From: Carettochelys insculpta | Taxonomy: Eukaryota > Chordata > Testudines > Carettochelyidae | Assembly: GCF_033958435.1 (NCBI RefSeq) | Contig: NC_134146.1 | Coordinates: 25,690,501 to 25,754,500 of the forward strand | Direction of reading: 5' to 3' | Length of the DNA: 64,000 bases | Part shown: positions 35,301 through 47,300 of the stretch, piece by piece | How positions within the stretch are numbered: position 1 is the stretch's first letter | How the letters are laid out: each line of letters starts with the position of its first letter | Made by a program: the position numbers and the translations under genes | Notes under the pieces: generated by a model | The model's input: only the letters and a program-made list of their open reading frames with translations | Databases searched by the model: none | Told to the model about the DNA's origin: nothing

Positions 35301-38300
35301 CAGACGGGGCTCCTTTTCGAAAGGACGCCGCCTACTTCGAAGTCAGCTGAATATAAAGAAGTTCAGCAGCCTATCTTTCCAAAAGTAGTGTGAAAATTCT
35401 TCTTCGGTGAGACGCAAACTCTTAAGTCATTAACAGAATAACAGAATGGCCCACTCCATTAAAATGTCGGCTGACCGGTTTGTGGAAAACCCGTCAGCCG
35501 ACATTTTAATGGAGTGGGCCCTTCTGTTAATGACTTAAGAGTTTGCGTCTCACCGAAGAAGAATTTTCACACTACTTTTGGAAAGATAGGCTGCTGAACT
35601 CTCTTTTATATTCAAATTTGACACATTAACACGTGGTTAGAACCGGGTGAGAATTTTCTGGGTCATTAGAGGGGCTCTTTTGCATACTTGGCTTAATCTA
35701 ATTCTTGACTCCCCCCCACCCCGCCCCTCTACTCTCTGATTTGCTCACCTTGATAATTTTTTTTCTGATTTGTCAACCTTGATTACTATTTTTGGTTCTC
35801 CATGCCTTAAATATTGAGTCTGTTCTGGTATGGCTATGGTCTAAAGAAGTGGGTCTGTCCCACAAAAGCTCACCTAATCAATTTTTTATTAGTCTTTAAA
35901 GTGCTACTTTACCGCTTTTTTGCTTCGATAGCATATAGACTAGCACGGCTTTCTCTCTCCTTTAAAATAACGGAGTTTATACATATCTGGGAATTAAGGA
36001 AAAGGGTAATCTTCATTGAAAAATGTTTCCAAGCAAATAGGTAAGATGTTTCATATAAGTAAGTGTTTGTGGCACTCCAAAGTCAGAATAGCACCTTGGA
36101 ACCCCTATATTCACCACTGTCATATAGGCTATGTCTACACTAGCCAAAAACTTCGAAATGGCCATGCAAATGGCCATTTTGAAGTTTACTAATGAAGCGC
36201 TGAAATACATATTCAGTGCCTCATTAGCATGCGGGCAGCTGCGGCACTTCAAAACTGACACAGCTCGCCGCCGCGTGGCTCGTCCAGATGGGGCTCCTTT
36301 TCGAAAGGACCCCACCTACTTCGAAGTCCCCTTATTCCTATGAGCAGATGGGAATAAGGGGACTTTGAAGTAGGCGGGGTCCTTTCGAAAAAGGAGCCCC
36401 GTCTGGATGAGCCGCGCGGCGGCGAGCTGTGTCAATTTCGAAGTGCTGCAGCCGCCCGCATGCTACTGAGGCGCTGAATATGTATTTCAGCGCTTCATTA
36501 GTAAACTTCAAAATGGCCATTTGCGTGGCAATTTCGAAGTTTTTGGCTGTGTAGACACGGCCCCAATGATGTATCTTTTGTAAACATGCCACAAGCATAG
36601 CCACAACCACTGTTCTTTCAAAATGGGTGTCTCAGTGTGTATGAAGTAGAGAACTTGCTGTATGGTTGCAGTTCAAGTATGTGGTAAGTTAGTGAGTCTC
36701 CACTGCTCATACCCTCATGACAACAAAGGGGTGAGCCATCAGCAGGGGAGTTGTAAACAGGGGATTTACAATTTGATAAAAAGCACAACACAATGGGGAT
36801 TTCTCAACACCGTGACGCAAGGTCCAGCAGGACATGTCATGACTAGTTTCTTGCTAGGGCTAGTCTCCCCACCCATACCTGCCCCATAGAAAACCCCACA
36901 CAAAAACACAAAGATAGTTTTGAGTATGTTGGTGATGAGTTTTATGGATATTCATTATTACCTTTCCTCATGGAATTGATGCCTCTCCCGTTCCCAGGTT
37001 CTGTTGGGAGCATAGTCCCATTCAACTTCTACTGCTGCAATATAATACTTCTTTTCATGCAAGTATAGCGATGGACTTAGATTCCACCAACTGCATTTTC
37101 TCACTTTGTATTTCTGTTTCATGCCCCCAGTGTAGTGATCTGTGGTCAAGCACCCCACTTCAAAAACCCCTAGAGAGAGAGAGAGAACAAGCAAGGAGGT
37201 GAAAAGGACATCTGCAGAGCTAGGGCTCAACTACTGAGGTGCCCAATTTGCCTGGCTCCAGGAGAGCAGCTCCTCTCCTGGGGGTGCTAGATAGAGATTG
37301 GCACCTTCCTTCAGCACCTATTTCTGTGAGATGGATGGGGGTTTACACAATCTAAGCCCTCGCTTCTGCCAATAGTTCAACATTCAACTTTACTACTGTG
37401 AGTAGGACCATTGGGCAAGTACCTTGCAACTTGCAAGAGCTTATTATGGTCTGTTTTTTAAGCAGTTTATAGTCTAAATCAACCAGATGACATAGCATAG
37501 ACATAGATGCAGTGACTCAGGTACATTTTTAAGGGGGCGGGAAAGCTGAAATCCAGCCCCTTGTCCCTGTCCAGTTCCCCCAGATGAAGCCAGGAGCAAA
37601 GCTCCAGTGCATGGGGCTGACAGCTGGCACCCTAGGCACAGGGGTGGCAGCTGAGACCCCACGCATGGCAGTAGAGCCTCCAAGAATGCAGCAGCTAGGA
37701 CCCTGGCACACAAAGCCAGCAGCAGAAGCCCTGTTGTAGCTCAATCCACACAAAAATGCCATAAGATGATTAACAATGAATTTGTTGGTCTAAGCTTCTA
37801 ATATTACTTTAGTTAAGGTAGATGCCTTTGTCAGAGACAATACCGCAACAATGTGAGTGCTCACACTGAAGGAAAAATATTAACAGCTGGTTGTCATTCA
37901 CCTTCAGAGTCAGGCTTCATAATGGCTGTCAGAGAGGTATGTGGAAACAGATTTGTGGTGTCCCTTCTTGTTCCTTTAGTTAGCAAAGTGTTTTCTGAGA
38001 AGTAAATCCCATGGATGTCAACCTCTGATCCCAAGCCAATCAAATGCCAAGAAACTGTGTTTCTTTGACACATCTCAAGGCCAGGCTGGTTTCCGTACAT
38101 ATATCCATTAATAGCTGCAGGACAGTTGTAAAAGCCAAAAGCATTCTGATTAGTGCATATATATCACATTCTCTGTTCCTTCCATATTTAGTAACCCCTG
38201 TCAGATTATGTGGTTTCTTCTTCTGGCAAATGTATCATTAATGTCCTCTTTGATCAGCCAGTCAAAACAAAGCAACTCTTCAAATCTAGTTTGTATAACT

Positions 38301-41300
38301 AGAATATTCAGTAACATTGAATCACATACTTTATTTTCTTTGATAATATGAGTCCGATAGGAAAATCCTTTAGGAAAAGGGAACCTTTCCATTCACTGCA
38401 GAAGCTGATCTGTTGTATTCAGAAACACAGCTGCAGACTTTGTTGACTAAAATACATTTCTACTGCTTTTTTACTCCTACCATTTCAGGGCTAATATAGC
38501 TATGAGACAATGAGATGGGATTCTATTCCTTCTTGGATACTAAATGTAATTGTTTAAATGTAATCTGAAGAAGTGGGTCTTACCCATAAAAGCCCATTAC
38601 CTAATAAATTTGTTAAGTCTTTAAGGTGCAACAGGCCTGCTTGTCATTTGTATAAATGACAGTTAGCTATACCTGTTCAAAGGCACTGAAGCTGCACAAG
38701 ATTCACTGAGAGCCTAACTTCAAGGTAATGAGGGTTGCATGGGTGTCCACGTGAGCAAAACTCGGCTTGCTGATATTGGTGATGTAGGACAAGAAAAAAA
38801 AATGAATGCTTGATTCTCAAATCCCAGAGATTTGAGATTGAAGGGCTAGCAATCTAGGAAATTAAAAATACATTTTGAAATCTGAATGTATTTGATCTAG
38901 AAGCTATTGAGGGATAATAAGCATGCAGCTCCATCATGCCATGGGAACACACACGCCCTTTGTGGAGCGGCTTTCACTTTAAGATGATTTATAATGCTGA
39001 TGGAAGGCTCCAGAATCAGTCTTTGAAACTAAGATCCTTCAGTCACTCATGTAACATGCACAACAGAGGCAGAGAGCACTCTCACATCCACAACCCCTGC
39101 ACTTCAAACTGCCCCCCTGCACCTCACTCGGAGGGAGGAGGGGGAATTCATGCTTTATGCTCATGCTTTATGCTCATTATCTGCTGAGACTGCAGTGCAT
39201 GTCTACACTGCCCGACAGATCCCCGTCCAGCTATCAAGCCAGTGGGAGGTGGATTTACTGCATTTGGTATAGACGAAATAATCAACTGCCGAGCACTGTT
39301 GATTCTAGTACTCCACCAAAATGAGAAGTGCGAGGAGAGTCAATGGGAGAGTAGTATCAGAGAGGCAGCCGTGTTAGTCTGTATCTTCAAGAACAACAAG
39401 AAGTCCTGTGGCACCTTATAGACTAACAGATATTTTGGAGCATAAGCTTTCGTGGGCAAAGACCTGCTTCATCAGATGCATGGGAGAGTACTAGCCATTG
39501 TCTCACCACAGGGAAGACACTGCACTAAACAGATCTAACTGCATCGACTTAAGTTGTGTAACTCAGGTCAATGGCCTTAGTAGTGTAGACTAGGCCTGAG
39601 ATATGGAACGGCTGTCAGCTGGGGGTTGAACTTGAAGCAGTGGCCTAAAGATAAGCTGTGTTAGAAGGTATTTCATTTTGCACATTAAGGGAGTTATAGA
39701 CCCCGTACAAAACACATCCTCAACTGTAGCTTAGGTGACCCTTATCAGCCACACAATGGATCCATTATAAAGTTGTTAAATCTCCTGAATGCTTAATAAT
39801 CACTTTACATTAATTAGCATGCAATAATATTCTTTCTATAGCTACACACAAACTGTATCAGCTGTACGATCTCGTCCCTTCTGCAACTTGCTAGGGAGAC
39901 ATTTTCAATATATTGTTATAGAGCAGAGAATTTTTTACAAGTAATTACTTTAGAACAATTGAGCTATATTGCCAAAATGGGCTCAATGCAGCCTCTAACT
40001 TTGCATAGAGAACCATGGAGAAATGTAATTCTGCAGACACTATAACTGACTTGAACTAACATAAAGGTATGTGATACAGACAACATGCTATACAAGTATT
40101 TGCTTAGTTAGTTATAATAAAGTTATGTCCTTACAGTGCATCTTGTTGGACTCCTGGAAATCCTCATCTTCTTTATCAATGTCATTCGGATTTATTAAAA
40201 ACAACAAAATGTTGTCATCCAAGTACCAGCTCAGATTCTCATCAAACACTGTGGCAAGTAAGAAAAACTCCTTGTCCACCTTTTTCTGTGGATAAGAACC
40301 AGCACACACAGAAAAATGCAAATGAATAAACTGAAGGACAGCAAAAGCTAAGAGACAATGAGAACTTCTGTTTGTCAATTGTTTTGTGAACATAACTTAC
40401 CGTGAGGGAGATGCACATAAAGATGGGTGGCTAGAGAGAAACTTACATCCAAAGAACTCTAAACTCTCCATCTACCGTACTTGATCTGTAGCTACCCTCA
40501 CCCTCCTGCCAGGATGTCTGATTACTAGGTGGCAGGGCCCACCTCCATAGGGGCAGAAAATAGGGGTACAGCAGGTGCTGCAGCACCTCCCAGATTTTGT
40601 GTTCTGCACCAGGTCCCAGCCACCAGTCTGTGCCTGGAGGCCCCACTGTCACCCAGGGTCCCAGCTTGCCAGCTTCTGGGGCTCCTGACTACTGGCCCCA
40701 CTGCCTCTGGGGATTCTGGCCTGTGGGCTTCACTGCAGGCCCTTGGGTTCTGGCCATTGGCCCCATACCCTCCACAGCCATCTCCAGCTGTGGCCCTACC
40801 CTAGGATGGTGAGGGGTGCAGCTGAGGAGGGAGGATGCAGCTCACCACCCTAACCCTAAAAATTGTTCCAGCACCACCGACTACCTCTAGTGATGAGGAT
40901 GCCTCAGTATCTACGGCCATTTAAGTCCCTGGAGTTCTCTGCTGAGATTTGCCAGCCAGGATGTCACTTGGTGCTTCTTGTGGTGGTGACTTTGTGATGT
41001 GTATGGCAGTCCATCAGGAACTGGACTAGAACCCTCATTGCGTACTGCCCAGCAAAACACACATTAACTGGTGATAGCCTTTGGTCACTGCTTCCCAAGA
41101 TCTAGAATCAGTGGTGCTGATAGTTGTCATGGGCCTGGGAGCAAGGTGGAAGGGAGTTTTGACTTCCTGCCCTGGAAAAGGCAGGGCCAAGGGCAGGCAG
41201 TCCTGGACCCCGCCCCCCACCAAGCTCCCTCAGAGTTGCACAGGGAGCAGCAGGACAATGCTCTATGGTGTTTCAAAAGGGCCCAGAGTGCCAGCTACCT

Positions 41301-44300
41301 CCACTGCTACAGTGGCAGCGGCTGGAGTTCCAGGCCCCTCTGAAATGCCAGGCCCTGAGGCAACTGGCTCCTTTGCCCCCTGCTGTTGGGGGCCCTGTCT
41401 AGAGCTAACCGATTCCCAGTTCTCTACTCAATAATACCACCACCAACACCCCAGCCCCTCTCGCAACTTTAAAACCTGCCCCACCCCCACCCCCACCCCA
41501 CAAACAAAAGTGGTTTTTAGCCTGCCACACTTCAGAGTCACAGTTCAGGAAGCAAAAGCAGTTTGGGTTAGTGATGCAAACACTTTCGCTGTCTCCTTGA
41601 TTTACCTGTTTCCCAGAGGGAAGCAGAGTTTCTCTCCTGCATACTAAGAGAGGGCCCACAAGGCCAGAGTTAGTGTCTTTGACTGGGTCTGCAGCAGAAT
41701 AGTAAAGCCAAGTTAAGCAATCTGGATCTTCCAGGGTGGGACCCACATCTTCTGACACCTTCCACTCGTATGTAAACATAGCGCCAGGACTCACTTGTGA
41801 AGCAGGAGCTGCAGTGCCTGTTAAAAAAACAGTGTTGAAAATCAAGCTCACAAGCTCACCTGGTGATAAGCAATTACTTTTATCACAAATGCACCACAAT
41901 CACCACCTGCTTGTTCCCTACTCCTCTGGGACTTGCAGGAATCTGTTGGTTTCTATACTCACCTCCAGAGATGGTATGGTACAGTGAACCCTCATTGCCC
42001 TTGCTGTAGCTCAGTCCGTGAGGCTGAATGCTGAATGGGTGGCTGCCATTGTTCTTGAAGGTCACCCTGATGATGTCGCCCACTTCTGCCTTGATGACAG
42101 GTCCTAGGAAAGAACAGAGATTTTGATGTCAGACTGTGTTTGATCCAGGCAGGGCATAAAGCCAAAGGACTGAAGCAGGGATTGTGGAAGACAGCAGAAT
42201 CTTTTACCGCCTTGAGCCCTTTAAAAAACTTACTACCAATTGGTTCAGACCAGGGTGCTTTGGGATCTAGAACATGCTGCTGCATGGAGAGAGGGCAGGA
42301 GACCTGCAGCTGTGCCTCTGTGGAGGCCAGCACAAGTGGCTGGGCTCCAGGCTTCATTAAGGGGAAGCTGTCAACGCCGGATGATTGTGTAGGGCAGAGA
42401 GAGGCTAGGCAAGGAGGAGAGGAAGGCAGAAGGTGGGAGACTGAAGGAAGACAGGTACAGCGATCAGACCAAGGGTTGTGGAGACTTCACTTCAACTAAC
42501 CATACCCATACAGGCAGTAATGTCTGAACCTTCTCTCCGGCTTTTAATTCCCAGTAGATGTACATCTTCCTCAGCGACAGGACATGTAACCCCATGTCAT
42601 TCCTTTTGCTGCCAGACTACATCCTCTCCCTCCTCCTGGTCCCCTGCCCATTACACATACTAGCTCCAGCTCTATCTGCCTCCCCATTTAGTTCATGTAC
42701 TTCTTCACTCCTCCCTCAATGGAAGTAACCCAGACAATGAAAGCACCACTTACCCTCCATTTTTTTGCTCTGTTGCAGATCCTAGGCCCCACTTCCCTGA
42801 TTGGTCAGGGAACTGGTTTAACCATCTCAGTGCCAGTACAAATTCTCCCTTCTACCCTTTCTCCTGTATGAAGCCTGCAGCATTTATCAGCTCTGCCAGG
42901 TAAACCAGTTTTGTACAAGAGGCTTACAAATGCTGCAAGCTCAGAGAGGTAACAAACTCCTCCAGCTTTGCATTAAATTGCTTTAAGCAGCCTCACCTAA
43001 TAGGCCAAGGTGTTCTTCCTCAGGGAGCCTCTCCTTACACTGTGTGAAGGTGTCATCTGTGTACTCCTTATAAACCGCTTTTTTATAAGAACCACCAATT
43101 CTTTTTTCATTTTGTTCAAAAAATGTCTGAGATTCACTGTGCAGGAGAAATTTGATAGAAACAAACAACTTTAATAACACTAGTATTGCTGTTAGTGCTT
43201 CCAATAGTAGATCTCAAAATACTTTACAAAGGAAGTCAGTATCTTCCCTATCATACAGCTGGGGAAGAAGTAGTACAGGGAGATGAGGTGATTTGCCCAA
43301 GGTCACCCAGAAGGAGACCTGGAAATAGAACTCAGGTCTTCTGAGTTCTGCCTTAGTACTCTACCTGCTAAGTCATATTATAGCCAGATAGAGCAATAAA
43401 AGTGAATCCTGGGTATGCAGGAAAAGCCTTGCAGGCCCATGCATTCAGTTTTCCAGTTTTGTCTCTTATTTGAGATCCTGCCTTCTTACTCTAAGGCTGA
43501 GTATTCTTCAAAGTGTATTAGGAGACTCATGCATAATAGTTCCTGGCCAGCACTTTGAAATCTTTATGCTGGTTTTAGGGAAAAGATATTTCTCTTAAGA
43601 GTTATACAGGAACACAAAGAGAAAGAAGACCATAAAAATCTTTGCAAATTGCATGAAAGCTTACTTGGGATTATGATTGCCTTTTCATTCGATTATCTCA
43701 TAACACTTCACAGATATTTATTAAGCCTCAGTCCAAGATGATAAAAATGTGTTGTTAGATCCATTTGATAGATGAAGAATAGAGATGTTAAATGACTCAA
43801 CTGGGTCTTAGTTAACAAAATCAGGTATACCAGGACTAGATTGTCAGCTGGTATATGTTGTCTGCTGATTTCAAAAAACCTATGAGAGGATCTGACCTCT
43901 CATTCCCATTCTTTTATTCCTTTGATGGATGGCTTGTCCCTAGGTTTCCCCAAGACCCTGGTATTGTCTATATATGGTGATACAACATTTCTTCATTCTT
44001 ATGCTGCTACTAACACTACAGTGAAATTAACTTTGAGGTGTCAAGGGAAGTAACAGGCATAGTACTTGTGGGCTATATCTTGAAACCAGGGTTTAAGAAG
44101 TGATGAAGACATGGGGGATTTTCCTTAACAATCAGTGGCATGCTATGGCTACGTATGTTCCACATGTTATAGATCTGATTTAGTAAACAAACCTCCTTCA
44201 CTTGTGGTTATATCAGTAGCTGCTTTTTATTTAAGGTAGTATTTACCTGTCTATAATTAATGGTTGTCCTGTAAAATGGTTTACTGCAGATGGACCATAG

Positions 44301-47300
44301 TTCCAGATAACTTCCTCAGCTGCAATGTAGTAATGTCTTATATTTGTATACTCATTGTGATCTGTTGTAGGTTTTTTACAGTCTTTTACTTCAAATATGG
44401 CCTGCATACCACCTGGAGAGGGGAAATAAAGAGATATATGGACCTTAAGCAGAGAGGGAAGGAGGGGATTTGTAAACCCTGTTTTCTAATTCTCTCATTT
44501 CTAATTTTCTATTTCCTTCTCCTGGGACTCAGTCTGGTTTGCATATCCACCAACAAAAACCAAACATGAAACACCACACCCAAGCCAAATTAGAGCATAG
44601 TAATGCATGCAAGCTGATATGTAGCAATAAAGGATGTCTTTGTTTTATGATGGTGCAGGTCACATTAGTGGCATTAAGGTTGAGTGAAAACAGTCTGAGA
44701 GACAATCTGAGATGCTTCAATCTCTGCAAAATGCTATTAGACTGGCTCTGCTTTCACTCAGAAGTTAATCAGTGACTCATTTCTGAAATTCCTACTCCTT
44801 GTTTAAACTAGAAACAGTTTGCAAGTATAACTGCACCAGCAAATCTTCCTTGTGGAGATGGAGCTTATAAGAGCAAAAGAACTTAGACCTATGAGCAGTT
44901 CCCTGAATGAAATAAGGACTTTTTTTTTTTTTGCCATCTACATGAGAGCTTTTAGAGCCATAACTGTCAGGTAGGACTCTAAAGGGTTGTTTGTTTTACT
45001 CTTCCTCTCATTTCTTACTGATGTATTTATGTCAGCAAAACATTAAAATGTAGACCAGGCGTTAAATGGAGAGAAGTAATAGCACAATGGCCATTGGAGT
45101 TTGGTATGCATTTATCACTTGCTATTTTTCCATACTCTGCACTGTATATACATAAAAGCCGGATCCAAAGTCCACTGATATTAATGAGGTCTTTTCTCTT
45201 TTCACTATGTATTGATTCTTGAAATTATAATTATTCTGCAAAAGTGCTGAGCACCCAATCTGTACTCACTGATCAGGGTAAGCTTGTGCAGAATTAATTC
45301 AAATGGGCATTACAATTCTGAAATGTTTGTATCCCCTTTATATAGGACAAGAAACAGTGGGCTTAACTTGCAGCAAGGGAGGTTTAGGTTGGACATGAGG
45401 AAGAACTTCCTAACTATCAGGGTGGGTAAGCACTGAAATAAATTGCTGATGGAGGTTGTGTAATCTCCATTGTTGGAGATATTTAAGAACAGGTCAGATA
45501 AACATCTATCAGGGATGGTCTAGGTGTGGGCTGGTCCTACTGTGAGAAGACTGGACTTGATGACCTCTCAAGGTCCCTTCTAGTTCTACACTTCTATAAA
45601 GTTTACCGTGGCTCTTCTGCTTTATTTTTTGGTATCATGATTATGGCATGGAAATAAAGCCTTCAGATATGTCTTACTTGCCTGTAGGTTATAAAATATG
45701 ATAGTAATTAATTTCACACCTTCTATGTGATCATTGACTTGGCAGCTAAGCAACCATTCCCCAGGGTTCTTTGGTACCATAAGAGCATCAACAAATGTAG
45801 CAGGGAAGAGGCTGATGGTATCAATGCGGCGATTCCTTTCTGTAAAAACCTGTCCATGGAAATAGGCCGAATGGACATCAGCTTCGTTGCCCATGCCAAA
45901 AAGATGCCATTTCACTCTGTCTTCTGCACACATGGTGAGATTGGGAAGGTATCCATACATATATCCATTGATTGCTTAAAAAATAAGAAATGCTATTTAT
46001 TATCCACTTGCCATCAGAGGGCTCATAGACCTTTGTGCAAAAATTTGTTTTCTTGCCAAGTAACACTAAAGTCACTAACACCAAACTGCAAGGCAGAGAT
46101 GAGCTCTAACCAGAAACTCTGTAGCTGAACACCCCTCACATTATACCCTGGTGTTCCAAAACGTTAACCCGTATCTGATCTACCTGACAAGTATTTGTAG
46201 CAAGATCAGCAAGACTTCCCATGAATGCTTAAACCAGGCCAGATTTAAGGCTAGCTTCTGAGGTGACACAAAGCAGCACAGAGTGTATTTGGGAGTATAA
46301 TGCTCAGGGGAGAGAAAGCAAACCCAAGCCTACAGTGGCCTAGGAAACTATGCTAGTCGAGGTTCCACAGCAGTTTGGGCAGTCTTGCAGCTGACTCAGC
46401 CCCCTTGTACATACTTTGTCATAATGACATGGTTTCGGTTTTCCCGTACCTCTGGTACTGCCAGATACTTTCACTTTTTGTCTCTCTTATTAACATCTAT
46501 TGCCCCAGTCCGGTCCAGCGGCAGATACTCTATGGGCCAAAGGAGCCCTTGCCTAAGGCACTGACCAACTGGGGGCCCTGCACTAGCAGCAGCTGGAACT
46601 CTAGCCACGGCTCCTGCTGTCCTCTCTCCTCCTCCCCTCAGGCAGGGGGCAAACAGACTTGCTGGGCCCATGCACAAGTTGTTGGGGTGGCTCCAGGTTT
46701 CTGGAAGGGGCGGGGCCTTGGGCAGATGGGGCGGACCTGGGGGGCAGCCAGCATTGAGCACTGCCAGAAATGCATCACATCGCACTGCATGCACTCCCCG
46801 CGCCCAGTTAGACATTGAACTCTCCAGAGCCCCACACCTCACTCCAACAGCGATCTAAAGGGTCCAGAGCTCCCAGCCACTGTTGCAGTACCAGTGTCCA
46901 GAAGCCCTGGGCCCTTTCGAATTGCTGTGCTTCATGGTAGTTGCCGCCTTTACTCCCCACGTGGACGGGTCTGCCCTCAGGCCCTGTCCCCAGCCCAGCC
47001 AAAGCAGCTGTGATCCTAGGGATGGTGAGCAGTTCCGTCTCATCCCCAGGCAGAGTTGGCTGCTCACCCAAGCCCCATGCTGAGCTGCCATGAGTCTCCT
47101 CCTACCCTCTTGTGCTGGCTAAAGCAACCCCTCCAGTCCCCCCCATGCAGCACTCAACCAAGGTGCCCCTTCCCCTTCCCCTGTGACACAGCATTCAAAT
47201 GCGGAGCACTCTGCTTGCTGCTTTACCCCAGCCACCCACTCACGCTTAGCACCAAGCTCACCCAGCGTCCCAGGATTAGGGTGACCATCCAACCTGTTTT

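Noticed and set aside
46375..46842. Overlapping open frames of 120-150 codons on both strands
   Set aside because: They lie in GC-rich repeat sequence with opposing frames and no match to a family I know.
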